Assembly (NCBI RefSeq): GCF_004570875.1
Contig: NZ_SPQK01000020.1
Span: forward strand, 30,794 to 94,793
Reading direction: 5' to 3'
From: Blastococcus sp. CT_GayMR16
Lineage (GTDB): Bacteria; Actinomycetota; Actinomycetes; Mycobacteriales; Geodermatophilaceae
DNA: 64,000 nucleotides
The notes under the pieces were generated by a model that saw only the letters and a program-made list of their open reading frames with translations, was not told the DNA's origin and did no database searches. This document shows, one piece after another, positions 1-8,410 of this stretch (position 1 is its first letter; every line of letters starts with the position of its first letter). The translations under genes and the position numbers were made by a program.

Positions 1-643
1 CACCCGTGGCGATCGGGAACCACGGGATGAACGCGATGTTCTCGGCCGTGGCGTAGTCGAGCACGTCCTGGCTCTGCCGGTTGGTCAGGTTGTAGAGGTT
101 CTGCACGCTGACGACGTCCACGATCTCCCGCGCCGCCGCCAGCTCCTCGACCGACACCTCCGAGACACCGATGTGCCGGACCTTGCCCTGGTCCTGCAGG
201 TCCTTGAAAGCGCCCAGCTGGTCGGCCAGCGGCACGGCGGGGTCGATGCGGTGCAGCTGGATGAGGTCGATCCGGTCCACCTTCAGGTGCCGCAGCGAGA
301 GCTCCACCTGCTGGGTCAGGTAGGCCGGGTGGCCGACCACCGTCCAGACGCCCGGGCCCTGCCGGGTGAAGCCGGCCTTCGAGCCGATGACGAGGTTCTC
401 CGGGTAGGGGTGCAGCGCCTCGGCGATGATCTGCTCGCTGACGAGCGGCCCGTAGGAGTCGGCGGTGTCGATGAAGTCGACGCCCTGCTCCACCGCTGCC
501 CGGACAACGCGCAGCGCGCCGTCCCGGTCGGCGGGCTCACCCCAGACGCCGGGGCCGGGCAGCTGCATCGCGCCGTAGCCGAGCCGATGGATGGGCAGGT
601 CGCCGCCGATGGAGAACGTGTCGCTCAGTTGTGCAGTGGTCAT
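1..643 (-). CDS. Aldo/keto reductase (3' end outside window)
   Basis: NADPH-dependent oxidoreductase of the aldo/keto reductase family, a TIM barrel. The first 214 residues are present and the C-terminus runs off the left edge of the window. ATG at 643 starts MTTAQLSD. Visible family features are the strand RLGYGAMQLPGPG, the catalytic Asp and Tyr in FIDTADSYG, the Lys in IGSKAGF and the His in IQLHRID, so the Asp-Tyr-Lys-His tetrad is complete. It is a clear paralogue of the reductase at 32761-33651, sharing GYGAMQL and ALHPYP. It is divergent from the histidine phosphatase at 702. The substrate cannot be read from the sequence. Confidence 0.9.
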   Translation of the reverse strand, partial: MTTAQLSDTFSIGGDLPIHRLGYGAMQLPGPGVWGEPADRDGALRVVRAAVEQGVDFIDTADSYGPLVSEQIIAEALHPYPENLVIGSKAGFTRQGPGVWTVVGHPAYLTQQVELSLRHLKVDRIDLIQLHRIDPAVPLADQLGAFKDLQDQGKVRHIGVSEVSVEELAAAREIVDVVSVQNLYNLTNRQSQDVLDYATAENIAFIPWFPIATG

Positions 644-701
644 GTCTGGGGCCAGCACGGCACACCGCGCGGGTGTTCCCGGCACCGTGTTCGATGGCGG
701 G

Positions 702-1325
702 ATGGGCGAGGTTCTCGGTGGGCGGGTCGGGGAGATCATCGTGGTGCGGCACGGGCAGACCGAGTGGAGCCGCAGCGGCCAGCACACCGGCCTGACCGAC
801 CTGCCACTGCTCCCCGATGGAGAGGCCGACGGACGGCGCCTCGGACCCGTCCTCGCGGAGCGGCACATCACACACGCCTTCGTCAGCCCGCTCACCCGAG
901 CCCGGCGGACGGCGGAGCTGGCCGGGCTCATGGACGGCGCGGTCGACACCTCCCTCGACCCGGACCTCGTCGAGGTCGACTACGGGGCCTACGAGGGCCG
1001 GACGACGAAGGACATCAGCGCGGAACTGGGCAGGCAGTGGTCCCTGTGGGCCGACGGAACCGCCCCCGGCGACACCCCCGGGGAGAGCCTCGACCAGGTG
1101 GCCCAGCGGGTCGACCGCGTCCTGGACAAGGTCCGGCCACTGCTGCCCGACGGCGACGTCGCGCTGGTGGCGCACGGGCACGTGCTGCGCATCCTCACCG
1201 CCCGGTGGCTCCGTCTGGGCCCGGAGGCCGGCGCCCTCTTCCCCCTCGCGACCGGCCGCTTCGGCGTCCTGGGCCACGAGCACGACCGGCCCGCACTGAC
1301 CGGCTGGAACACCGGCTGCTCCTGA
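702..1325 (+). CDS. Histidine phosphatase family protein (phosphoglycerate mutase-like)
   Basis: Phosphatase or mutase of the histidine phosphatase superfamily, 207 residues. The phospho-accepting His is in VVRHGQTEWS near the N-terminus, the acid/base Glu is in DLVEVDYGAYEG, and the second His is in LVAHGHVLR, so the active site is complete. The same frame is open further upstream to 591, but that stretch lies over the aldo/keto reductase start and its residues are unlike the family. ATG at 702 leaves a short natural lead-in. The size and the GAYEGRTTKDI segment fit phosphatases acting on small phosphate esters rather than glycolytic mutase. The gene ends 1 bp before the convergent EAL gene. 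Confidence 0.88.
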   Translation: MGEVLGGRVGEIIVVRHGQTEWSRSGQHTGLTDLPLLPDGEADGRRLGPVLAERHITHAFVSPLTRARRTAELAGLMDGAVDTSLDPDLVEVDYGAYEGRTTKDISAELGRQWSLWADGTAPGDTPGESLDQVAQRVDRVLDKVRPLLPDGDVALVAHGHVLRILTARWLRLGPEAGALFPLATGRFGVLGHEHDRPALTGWNTGCS

Positions 1326-1326
1326 G

Positions 1327-2439
1327 CTACGTCGTCAGTGCCCGCGCCGGCGTGACCGGCTGCCATCTGCCTTCGGGCTCCTCGACCGGCGGCTGCGGGC
1401 GCACGGGCCGGCCGAACAGCCAGCCCTGACCCAGGTCGGCGCCGAGCGCGGTCACCTCGTCGGCGAGCCGCTCGGTCTCCACGCCCTCGGCCACGACGAC
1501 GGCGCCGAGCTGGTGGGCGAGATCGGTGACCGCCTTCAGGACGGTGCGCGCCCCGTCGTCCGGGAGCTCCTGCACCAGTCGCTTGTCGAGCTTCACGACA
1601 TCGGGGCGGACGGCCGCGAGCAGCGACAGGCTCGACCAGCCGGCGCCGACGTCGTCCAGGGCGACCCGCCAGCCCAGCGTGCGGTAGTGGTCGAGGATGG
1701 AGACCAGGTGACCGCGGTCGGCGATCGCGTGCGACTCGACCACCTCGAACACCAGCTGTGCGGGCTCGATCCCCGTCTCGTGCACCACCCGCTCTGTGCT
1801 GGCCAGGCAGACCTGCGGCCGGTAGATCGAGGTCGGGTTGAAGTTGACGAACAGGTCGTCGTCCCCGAGCCAGGGCACCGCGCCGGTGATCGCGGACTCG
1901 CGGCCGATCCGGTCGAGCCGGTGCAGCCAGCCGGCCTGCTCGGCAACGAAGAACAGGTCACCGCCCCCGACCTCGCGGCCGTCGACGACGCCGCGCAGCA
2001 GGGCCTCGTGGGCGGCGACGGAACGGTCGGCGAGGGACACGATCGGCTGGTAGACCGACCAGAACTCCGCCTCGGCGAGGACGCCCACCTCCACGGTCAC
2101 CCCGCGGCGGGCCAGCTCGACGGCGAGCGTGGGTGCCGTCAGCAGTCGCGCGGTGAGCGCGGCCCCCTCGCCGGGTGGATCGGTGACCACCCGGAGTGCC
2201 TCGGTCTCGGCGGCGGTGAGCTCACGGGCCAGGATCTGGAAGAGCCGGTCCAGTCGGCGCCCGCCGCGGTCGTCGAGGATGTCCAGCAGCTGAGGGGACG
2301 AGTAGACCGTCAGCCCCATCGCCTTCGCGATCCGGGACACGCTCGGCAGGACGTGCCCGATCGAGGTGGCCACCAGCGCCCGGGTCGCGGGACCCGGGAT
2401 CTCCCAGTTCTGGCGGCAGCCGCACACCCCGCCACACAT
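1327..2439 (-). CDS. EAL-domain cyclic-di-GMP phosphodiesterase
   Basis: Hydrolyses the second messenger c-di-GMP to pGpG. The EAL domain fills about residues 120-350 and keeps the metal and substrate residues: EALLR, FNP, EVVESH, DDVGAG (the DDFGTG motif), KLDK, AEGVET and QGWLFGRP. It is therefore probably catalytically active. No GGDEF domain is present. The N-terminal 100 residues match no sensor I recognise and begin with a cysteine cluster (MCGGVCGC). The frame is open to a GTG at 2523, but codons between 2440 and 2523 (AAA, AGT, CAT, CCT, GGA) are unlike the rest of the gene, so ATG 2439 is preferred. The product has 370 residues. Confidence 0.88.
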   Translation of the reverse strand: MCGGVCGCRQNWEIPGPATRALVATSIGHVLPSVSRIAKAMGLTVYSSPQLLDILDDRGGRRLDRLFQILARELTAAETEALRVVTDPPGEGAALTARLLTAPTLAVELARRGVTVEVGVLAEAEFWSVYQPIVSLADRSVAAHEALLRGVVDGREVGGGDLFFVAEQAGWLHRLDRIGRESAITGAVPWLGDDDLFVNFNPTSIYRPQVCLASTERVVHETGIEPAQLVFEVVESHAIADRGHLVSILDHYRTLGWRVALDDVGAGWSSLSLLAAVRPDVVKLDKRLVQELPDDGARTVLKAVTDLAHQLGAVVVAEGVETERLADEVTALGADLGQGWLFGRPVRPQPPVEEPEGRWQPVTPARALTT

Positions 2440-2551
2440 CGTTCCCACACCCGCAGGATGACTGACCGTTTTCCCGCCGGCGCACAGGCGCGCGGCGGCC
2501 CGGAGGGTCTTCCGGATTGACACTCACAGGTTACTCGTAGGCGAAGTTCTG

Positions 2552-2577
2552 GAACGTTCTTATCTTTAGTGTCTAAG
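2552..2577. promoter_or_regulatory. Palindromic sites in the EAL/TetR divergent promoter
   Basis: Two short palindromes lie just upstream of the TetR start: GAACGTTC at 2552-2559, and TTAG-TGT-CTAA at 2566-2576. TATCTT at 2561-2566 could be a -10 box giving a very short leader. TetR proteins usually bind palindromes in their own divergent promoter, so these are the candidate operators. This is inference. Confidence 0.35.
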
Positions 2578-2586
2578 GTCTGCCCC

Positions 2587-3210
2587 ATGTCCGTGCTCAC
2601 GCCGACCGAGATCCCCCGCCCGAGCCGCGGAGGGCGACCCCGCGATCCCAGCCGCGACGGGGTCATCCGGGCCGCCATCCTGCGCCTGCTGGCCGACGTT
2701 GGATACGGCGCGCTCACGATGGACGCCGTGGCGTCGGAGGCCGGCGTCGGCAAGGCGACGATCTACCGCCGCTGGCGCACCAAGCAGGACCTCGTCGTCG
2801 ACACGATCTCCGACCTGAACCGCGCCGAGGCGACGCCGGAGGACACCGGCTCCCTCGAGGGCGACCTGCGGGCGATCCTGCGGTCGCTGGTCGCCGTCAT
2901 CACGGGACCGACCGGCGCCGCCACCCTGTCCCTGCTGTCGACGGTGCCGCACCAGCCGGCGCTGGCGCAGGCCTTCCGGAACGGCCCGCTGGGCGTCTGG
3001 CGCCACGCCTTCGACCAGATCTGGGCCCGCGCCGAGGGCCGCGGCGAGATCGGGCCGGGCATCGCCGGCTCCGTTCTTGCGGAGACCACCAGCGCACTGC
3101 TCGTGCAGCGCTGGCTGCTGACCGGGGACACGGTGGACGAGGCGTACGCCGACGAGGTGCTCGAGACGGTGATCCTTCCGCTGGTCCGCGCGTCCAGCGT
3201 GGCTGTCTGA
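2587..3210 (+). CDS. TetR/AcrR family transcriptional regulator
   Basis: One-component repressor of 207 residues. The N-terminal helix-turn-helix is typical (ALTMDAVASEAGVGKATIYRRW), followed by an all-helical ligand domain with the TetR_C pattern (PALAQAFRNGPLG and VLAETTSALLVQRWLLTG). A GTG at 2569 is in frame, but ATG 2587 fits the family better and leaves the palindromes at 2552-2577 in the promoter. It is divergent from the EAL phosphodiesterase, whose expression it may control along with its own. The ligand cannot be predicted. Confidence 0.9.
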   Translation: MSVLTPTEIPRPSRGGRPRDPSRDGVIRAAILRLLADVGYGALTMDAVASEAGVGKATIYRRWRTKQDLVVDTISDLNRAEATPEDTGSLEGDLRAILRSLVAVITGPTGAATLSLLSTVPHQPALAQAFRNGPLGVWRHAFDQIWARAEGRGEIGPGIAGSVLAETTSALLVQRWLLTGDTVDEAYADEVLETVILPLVRASSVAV

Positions 3211-3220
3211 TCCGGCGCGG

Positions 3221-3709
3221 CTACCAGCCGAGCGTGCCCGGCTCCCCCTTGAACGGTCCGACGACCTCGTCGGTGATCCAGCCGCCGTAGAACCCGCCCG
3301 CCTGCGGCCGCGCCGTCTCCCCGTCGACGAGCGCGCGGTCGACCTTGCCCGGATAGAACGCGACCGCGCCCCGCAGGTGCTCGAAGCCGGGGCTCGGGTC
3401 CTCGTAGGACCAGGCGGCCTGGGGCACGCGCGTCCCGTCGACGACGACATCCCAGTAGGTGGCGGCGCCCTTCCACTCGCACCACGAACCGCCCCCGGCG
3501 CGCTCGAGCACGCCGTCGGCGACGTCCTCACGGGGGACGTAGTACACGGGCGGGTGGCTGGTCTCGCAGACGCGGACGGCACGGACGCTGTCGGCGAGCA
3601 CACGGCCGCCGAACTCGACGACGATGCGCCGGGCGGTCACGTCGGCCGAGGGCGGCCGCGGGTAGTCCCAGACCGACTCCTGGCCCGGGCCCACCGGGTC
3701 GCGGCGCAC
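3221..3709 (-). CDS. DUF427 domain-containing protein
   Basis: Small single-domain protein of 162 residues with the DUF427 beta-fold. Family signatures include the tryptophan- and tyrosine-rich core SWCEWKGAATYWDVVVDG, the segment AWSYEDPSPGFEHLRG, and AFYPGKVD. The biochemical function of the family is not established. It begins 1 bp after the stop of the DUF3618 gene, so the two are probably co-transcribed. It is tail-to-tail with the TetR gene, with a 10 bp gap. Confidence 0.88.
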   Translation of the reverse strand: MRRDPVGPGQESVWDYPRPPSADVTARRIVVEFGGRVLADSVRAVRVCETSHPPVYYVPREDVADGVLERAGGGSWCEWKGAATYWDVVVDGTRVPQAAWSYEDPSPGFEHLRGAVAFYPGKVDRALVDGETARPQAGGFYGGWITDEVVGPFKGEPGTLGW

Positions 3710-3710
3710 G

Positions 3711-3941
3711 TCAGTCGTTGCGGTGCCGGATCTTCTGGACGACGGCGAAGGTGATCAGCAGGCCGACCGCACCCACGGTCGCCATCCCGGCCGGGGTCTG
3801 CAGGAAGCGCTGGACGGCGTCCCTGCCCTTGGCCTTCAGGCGCGTCGGGCTCGTCCGGTAGGTCAGCTGGTCCAGGGTGGCGGCCAGCGACTCGCGGGCG
3901 GCGTCGATCTCGAGCTGGATCTGTCGTGGGTCGCGAGGCAC
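3711..3941 (-). CDS. DUF3618 small membrane protein
   Basis: Protein of 76 residues. The N-terminal DUF3618 segment (RQIQLEIDAARESLAATLDQLTYRTSPTRL) is followed by one transmembrane helix (MATVGAVGLLITFAVV) and a basic tail. DUF3618 proteins are common in actinobacteria and usually sit with holin-like and LEA-like proteins in envelope-stress operons; a longer relative is encoded at 51785-52450. It is the first gene of a two-gene unit with DUF427. Function is unknown. Confidence 0.85.
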   Translation of the reverse strand: MPRDPRQIQLEIDAARESLAATLDQLTYRTSPTRLKAKGRDAVQRFLQTPAGMATVGAVGLLITFAVVQKIRHRND

Positions 3942-4029
3942 GGCGACAGCCTGCCAGACGATCCGCAGGCGGGCTCACCCGCGAACCCCAGGGACACCCG
4001 GGAGGGCTACTTCTAGACTTCGGGACCGA

Positions 4030-4110
4030 GCGGGAGTGGTGTAACGGCAGCCACGCCAGACTTAGGATCTGGTGCCTTCGGGCGTGGGGGTTCGAGTCCC
4101 CCCTCCCGCA
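4030..4110 (+). tRNA. tRNA-Leu (UAG anticodon)
   Basis: The acceptor stem GCGGGAG (4030-4036) pairs with CTCCCGC (4103-4109), with discriminator A at 4110. The anticodon stem is CCAGA/TCTGG with loop CTTAGGA, giving anticodon TAG. There is a long class II variable arm (TGCCTTCGGGCGT) and a T arm with GGTTCGAGTCC. Class II shape plus the anticodon identify leucine. CCA is not encoded. A small GC hairpin at 4127-4140 follows. Confidence 0.96.
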
Positions 4111-4287
4111 CAACAGTGAATCCCCAGCACCGTCCGGTGCGGCAGGCTGCGGGCTCGTGGGCGCGGAGTACGAGCTCGAGCCGCTGCGGACGGCCACCGC
4201 GGCTGGTCGATGAGTTCCGGGCCTGCGTGCGGTCAGAACCACCAGGACCTGCCGGGGAACTGACGCGCCCGTACGCGAAGGAGACGC

Positions 4288-4845
4288 ATGGCCAAGCTGA
4301 TCTACTCGATGATCACCTCGCTGGACGGCTACGCCGAGGCGGCGGAGGGCGACCTCGGCACCGGGGCCGAGGACGAAGAGGTGCACACCTTCATCGGTGA
4401 CGTGTTCCGGTCGGTCGGCACGTTCCTCTACGGCCGCCGGATGTACGAGACGATGGTCTTCTGGGAGACCGCGCACACCGAGCCCGACGCGCCTCCGCAC
4501 ATCCTGCAGTACGCCCGGGACTGGCAGGCCGCCGAGAAGGTCGTCTACTCCACGACGCTGGAGTCGGCGTCCAGCGCGAAGACCAGGATCGAGCGGACGT
4601 TCGACCCGGACGCGGTGCGCACGCTCAAGGCCGAGGCTGACCACGACCTCAGCATCGACGGCCCGAACCTCGCCGCCCAGGCGATCGCCGCGGGCCTGGT
4701 GGACGAGTACCACCTCTTCATGACGACCAGCGTGGTCGGTGGCGGCAAGCGGTTCTTCCCCGACGGCGTCCGCCTCGATCTGGAGCTGGTCGAGGAGCGC
4801 GCCTTCGACACCGGTCTGATCTACGCCCGCTACCGAACCCGCTGA
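4288..4845 (+). CDS. Dihydrofolate reductase family protein (RibD C-terminal domain)
   Basis: NADPH-dependent reductase fold of 185 residues, in the RibD_C/DHFR-like family used by riboflavin pathway reductases and many uncharacterised paralogues. Features are the opening SMITSLDGYAE, the cofactor segment GTFLYGRRMYETM, DLSIDGPNLAAQAIAAGLVDEYHLF and the glycine-rich VVGGGKRFFPDG. A purine-rich AAGGAG lies just before the ATG at 4288. It stands alone downstream of tRNA-Leu. The substrate is unknown; a housekeeping role in folate synthesis is unlikely for this subfamily. Confidence 0.87.
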   Translation: MAKLIYSMITSLDGYAEAAEGDLGTGAEDEEVHTFIGDVFRSVGTFLYGRRMYETMVFWETAHTEPDAPPHILQYARDWQAAEKVVYSTTLESASSAKTRIERTFDPDAVRTLKAEADHDLSIDGPNLAAQAIAAGLVDEYHLFMTTSVVGGGKRFFPDGVRLDLELVEERAFDTGLIYARYRTR

Positions 4846-4880
4846 GCCGGCAGCTCCGACACCGTCGCTCCCTTCCCGGA

Positions 4881-5129
4881 TCAGCCGAGCTGCTCCATGG
4901 CCTCGGCCCGGAACTGGGCGAGGAACTGGTCGCGGGTGATGCCCCGCCGCTCGGCCTCCCGGTCGCACAGCATGGCGATGACCAGCGACGACTGGCGGAC
5001 GACGTCGGCGCGCGTGTCGTCGTCCAGGCCGCTGAGCACCTTCGTCCAGCCGGCCCAGTCGCCCTCTCCGGCGGCCTCCGCCATCTCCAGCACCAGGCCG
5101 AACCGGCGCAGCGACTCCAGGTTGGCCAT
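4881..5129 (-). CDS. Hypothetical protein, 82 residues
   Basis: Short acidic helical protein MANLESLRRFGLVLEMAEAAGEGDW..., ending in QFRAEAMEQLG. ATG at 5129 has a GAGGGAG ribosome site. The frame is open to 5228, but the extra 33 residues are arginine-rich and look like untranslated sequence. No signal peptide or membrane segment is visible, and I do not recognise a family. It is divergent from the DinB gene. Confidence 0.65.
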   Translation of the reverse strand: MANLESLRRFGLVLEMAEAAGEGDWAGWTKVLSGLDDDTRADVVRQSSLVIAMLCDREAERRGITRDQFLAQFRAEAMEQLG

Positions 5130-5227
5130 CCGGCACTCCCTCGCTCGTCCGGTCGCCCGGTGCGCCCGATCGCCCTGACGGTATCGACGTCGTGCCGGCT
5201 CCCCGGCCGAGGCCCTACGGTGCCGCA

Positions 5228-5813
5228 ATGATCGACAGCGACCCCCCGTGGGAACCGCCCCTGGCCGGCACCGAGTCCGAGCATCTCGTCGGGGCGCTCG
5301 ACCGCCTCCGCACGACCTTCCGGTGGAAGGCCGACGACCTGGACGCGGCGGGGTTGCAGACCCGCATCGGCGCCTCGTCGCTGACGCTCGGCGGCCTGCT
5401 CAAGCATCTGGCGTTCGTGGAGGACTACCTCTTCACCACCAAGCTGACAGGGCAGCCGGTCGGGGCCCCGTGGGATTTCTCCGAGTGGGACGGCGACGAC
5501 TGGCCGCTCACCTCCGCGGCCCAGGACACCCCCGAGCAGCTGTACGCGTTCTGGGACGACGCCGTCGCGCGGTCCCGCGAGCGCCTGACCTCGGCGCTGG
5601 CCGACGGCGGACTCGACCAGCTCGTCCACGTCTCGTCGCCGGACGGCCGCCATGCCAGCCTCCGCCGGCTCGTCTGCGACCTCATCGAGGAGTACGGCCG
5701 GCACACCGGGCGGGCATGCCGATCTGCTCCGCGAGGCCGTGGACGGCCGTGTCGGGGAGGACCCCCCGGCCGACTGGCGCCTCGCGCCGAGGTCCACGCC
5801 CGGCCTCTCCTGA
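5228..5813 (+). pseudogene. DinB family protein, frameshifted near 5714
   Basis: DinB/YfiT-like four-helix bundle, a group that includes mycothiol-dependent maleylpyruvate isomerase and other thiol-dependent enzymes. The ATG frame from 5228 gives a normal domain with the metal-binding His of GGLLKHLAFVEDY and a second His in EEYGRHTG. After HTGR the frame turns into arginine/glycine-rich sequence. Skipping one G at about 5714 restores HADLLREAVDGRVGEDPPADWR, the expected ending, with a stop at 5811-5813. There is thus one extra base: a real disruption of the last 33 codons or a sequencing error. The third metal-binding His would be lost if it is real. Confidence 0.75.
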
Positions 5814-5816
5814 GCG

Positions 5817-6737
5817 TCAGGCCAGGCGGACCCGCAGGTCCAGCTCGACCGACGGAGTTCCCGGGTCGTCACCGTCCACGACGGCCAGCAGGTGCACCTC
5901 GTCCGGGCGGAGCCTGCTGAGGGCGAGCCCCTCGACCTTGTGCACGTGGCCGTCCACCTGTGGGATCGGCGCGACGTCGACGACGCTGTCGCCGTCCACG
6001 AGGACGAGCGCGGAGGCAACAACGGGACCGTCGTCGACGGCGTTGGGGGTGTCCTCGGCAGCTGCGCTGAGCAGCATCCGACCATCGGGCAGCGTGATCG
6101 CGTCGGTCACGGCGAGACCGACACCCCCGACCGAACCGAGGTCGTAGCCGCGGGGGTGCCGGACCTGCACCGAGCCGCCACCGGTCCGGTGAATCGCGGC
6201 GGCGACGAGCTCCTCCAGCGAGAGGTCCACGCTCGCGGAGCGCACTCCCGCGGCCAGGTTGCCGCGGTTGAACCACCGCACGGTCCCGTCGTGACGGGCG
6301 GCGCCCTCGAGATTGAGGTGCTCCAGGGGCAGGCCGAGCCGCTGCGCGACCCGTTCGTAGAGGCGATCGAGGTCGGCGGCCTGCGCGACGGGCCGGCCGT
6401 CGCTGAGCTGCACGAGCACGCCGCGCATCCGCCGGCTCGTGGAGCCCGATCCGAGCAGCAGGACCGCCGGCTCCCCGTCCACCTCGACCGGACAGGCCAC
6501 CTCCAGATCCGGCTTGAGGCGCTTCGTCCCGCGCGCCTCGCTGAACGTGTCGTGTCCCTCCACCGGCGGCAGGACCCGCACCGGCGTGATCTCGGCGGCA
6601 CGGCGCCACGCGGCGAACGTGGCGTCGTCCTGACAGATGAGCCAGCCGTCGCCCAGCGGTGCGATGCCGGACGCCGCGGTCACCGGCGTCCCGTCGGAAA
6701 AACGCAGCGACCGGACGTCGTCCACGGAGACCAGCAC
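5817..6737 (-). CDS. Conserved hypothetical protein, probable beta-propeller (DUF6929-like)
   Basis: About 306 residues from a GTG at 6737 (GTG 6725 is also possible). It is rich in beta-strand, with repeated blocks such as GIAPLGDGWLICQDDATFAAW, VLLLGSGSTSRRMRGVLV, GHVHKVEGLALSRLRPDEVHLLAVVDGDDP. The last block recalls esterase-like/phytase-like propellers in which a stored value is compared with a calculated one. There is no signal peptide, so it is probably cytoplasmic. The domain name is tentative. It is tail-to-tail with DinB and head-to-head with the methyltransferase at 6855. Confidence 0.7.
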   Translation of the reverse strand: MLVSVDDVRSLRFSDGTPVTAASGIAPLGDGWLICQDDATFAAWRRAAEITPVRVLPPVEGHDTFSEARGTKRLKPDLEVACPVEVDGEPAVLLLGSGSTSRRMRGVLVQLSDGRPVAQAADLDRLYERVAQRLGLPLEHLNLEGAARHDGTVRWFNRGNLAAGVRSASVDLSLEELVAAAIHRTGGGSVQVRHPRGYDLGSVGGVGLAVTDAITLPDGRMLLSAAAEDTPNAVDDGPVVASALVLVDGDSVVDVAPIPQVDGHVHKVEGLALSRLRPDEVHLLAVVDGDDPGTPSVELDLRVRLA

Positions 6738-6854
6738 CGGCCCACTGTGCGCGCTCCTCCGCCGGACCGCTCCGGGCCGTCGGCGCCCGCGTCCAGGTCC
6801 GGGGCCGGACGGGGAGCCCTTGCGCGTCCTCGGCCTTCCGAGCAGCCTGCGCCG

Positions 6855-7466
6855 ATGGGCGTCTACACCGAGCACCTCCGGCCACGACTGCACAACCTCG
6901 CCCTGAACGGTCGCGCCACCGGCGAGGTACGCGACCGCGTCTGCGCCGGCCTGAGCGGCGACGTCCTCGAGATCGGCTACGGCTCGGGACTCAACCAACC
7001 GCACCTGCCGACGGCGGTGACCGGCGTGTGGGCGATCGAGCCGTCCGCGACCGCCCTCCGGCTGAGCGAGGAGCGTCGGAGCGCCTCGGAGATCCCGGTG
7101 GTCGTGGCCGGTGACGACGCGCAGTCGCTCCCCTTTCCCGACGACCGTTTCGACGCCGCGCTGTGCACGTGGGTGCTCTGCGGCATCCCCGACGCGGGTG
7201 CCGCGCTGGCGGAGGTGGCCCGCGTCCTGAAGCCGGGCGCGTCGCTGCACTTCGTCGAGCACGGCCTGGCGCCGGACCCCACCGTCGTCCGGTGGCAGCG
7301 CCGCACCAACTCGATCAACCGGGCGATCGCCGGTTGCATCCTGGACAACGACGTCCGTTCCCTGCTGGGCGCCTCGCCGCTCACGGTGACCGAACTGAGC
7401 CAGCAGTACGAGAAGGGCGCGCCGAAGTCCCAGGGCTCCATGTACGAGGGGCGCGCCGCGGCCTGA
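6855..7466 (+). CDS. Class I SAM-dependent methyltransferase
   Basis: Methyltransferase of 203 residues, UbiE/type 11 family. Motif I is DVLEIGYGSGLN, the acidic residue ending strand beta-2 is in VWAIEPSATAL, the post-motif DDAQSLPFPDDRFDAALCTWVL is canonical, and ARVLKPGASLHFVEHG is the strand-4/5 element. Similar actinobacterial proteins are annotated as phospholipid- or small-molecule methyltransferases, but the acceptor cannot be told from sequence. The frame is open upstream over its divergent neighbour; ATG 6855 (MGVYTEHLRP) is the natural start. Confidence 0.9.
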   Translation: MGVYTEHLRPRLHNLALNGRATGEVRDRVCAGLSGDVLEIGYGSGLNQPHLPTAVTGVWAIEPSATALRLSEERRSASEIPVVVAGDDAQSLPFPDDRFDAALCTWVLCGIPDAGAALAEVARVLKPGASLHFVEHGLAPDPTVVRWQRRTNSINRAIAGCILDNDVRSLLGASPLTVTELSQQYEKGAPKSQGSMYEGRAAA

Positions 7467-7537
7467 CGGTCACCCTTCGGGGTGGGACCGCCGCCGCTCG
7501 CCTCGGGAGCGGAACCCGACCGGCCGAAGTCCTAGGC

Positions 7538-7798
7538 ATGACCAGCTCTGCTTCGTCGGCCACCTGGCTGCCCGCGGCCGTCGCCCGCGCCGCCGTGGTC
7601 TCCCCTGCCCCCGCCCACGCCGTGCCCACGACCGGCCGCCACCGCGCGCCCGACATGCCCGGCCCGTTCACCTTCGCAACCCCGCGCGACCTCGTCCGCA
7701 GGGGGCGGCACAGCGAGGCGAAGTGGAGCGGTGAGCTGCACGACCCGCGCCGCGACGAGGTCGACGCCTTCGACTGGCTGGGCTTCGGGCAGAACTGA
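7538..7798 (+). CDS. Small hypothetical protein, 86 residues
   Basis: MTSSASSATWLPAAVARAAVV... Codon third positions are almost all G or C, supporting real coding. There are no cysteines, membrane segment or known domain. The C-terminal half has a charged segment (RRGRHSEAKWSGELHDPRRDEVDAFDWLGFGQN) that looks like a folded or protein-binding motif. CCTAGGC directly before the ATG suggests a leaderless or very short-leader transcript. It ends 3 bp before the convergent rdgB. I do not recognise a family. Confidence 0.6.
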   Translation: MTSSASSATWLPAAVARAAVVSPAPAHAVPTTGRHRAPDMPGPFTFATPRDLVRRGRHSEAKWSGELHDPRRDEVDAFDWLGFGQN

Positions 7799-7801
7799 GC
7801 G

Positions 7802-8410
7802 TCAGCCGGCCCGAAGGACCTCGGCGAGCACCGGCACCAGCGCGGCGAATGCCTGGCCGCGGTGACTGCGCGCGTCCTTCTCCTCCGGCGTCAGCTCCGC
7901 CGAGGTGACGTCGAGTCCCTCCGGCACGAACACCGGGTCGTAGCCGAACCCGTTGGCGCCGCGCTTCCCGCGGATCACGCTGCCCCGCCACTGCCGCGCG
8001 AGGACCCGCTCGGTGCCGTCGGGGGTCACGAGCGCGGCCGCGCAGACGAACGCCGCACCCCGGCGTTCGTCGGGCACGTCGGCGATCTGCCCCAGCAGCA
8101 GCGCGGTGTTCGCCTCGTCGTCCCCGTGCCGGCCCGACCACCGGGCCGAGAGCACCCCGGGCATCCCGTTGAGCGCGTCGACGGTCAGACCGGAGTCGTC
8201 GGCCACGGCGGGCAGACCCGTGTGGCGCACCGCCTCGCGCGCCTTCAGCAGGGCGTTCTCCTCGAACGTCGCGCCGGTCTCGGGCGCCTCCGGGTACTCG
8301 TCGACGTCGCGCAGGCCGATGACCTGCACCCCGGGGACGGCGGACTCCAGCAGCCGCTGCAGCTCCGCGAGCTTGCCCGCGTTGCGGGTGGCCAGGAGCA
8401 GGGTGCTCAT
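7802..8410 (-). CDS. rdgB: RdgB/HAM1 non-canonical purine NTP pyrophosphatase
   Basis: House-cleaning enzyme that hydrolyses dITP, ITP and XTP to monophosphates, preventing incorporation of deaminated purines. It has 202 residues, the usual length. The signatures are the N-terminal [25 protein letters not shown], the active-site [21 protein letters not shown], and [15 protein letters not shown] 8410 overlaps the rph stop by 4 nt (ATGA), implying translational coupling. rph-rdgB adjacency is conserved in actinobacteria, e.g. M. tuberculosis Rv1340-Rv1341. Confidence 0.97.
   Translation of the reverse strand: MSTLLLATRNAGKLAELQRLLESAVPGVQVIGLRDVDEYPEAPETGATFEENALLKAREAVRHTGLPAVADDSGLTVDALNGMPGVLSARWSGRHGDDEANTALLLGQIADVPDERRGAAFVCAAALVTPDGTERVLARQWRGSVIRGKRGANGFGYDPVFVPEGLDVTSAELTPEEKDARSHRGQAFAALVPVLAEVLRAG

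Noticed and set aside
4127..4140. Hairpin GCACCGTCCGGTGC as tRNA terminator
   Set aside because: The stem is short, without a T tract; too weak to call.
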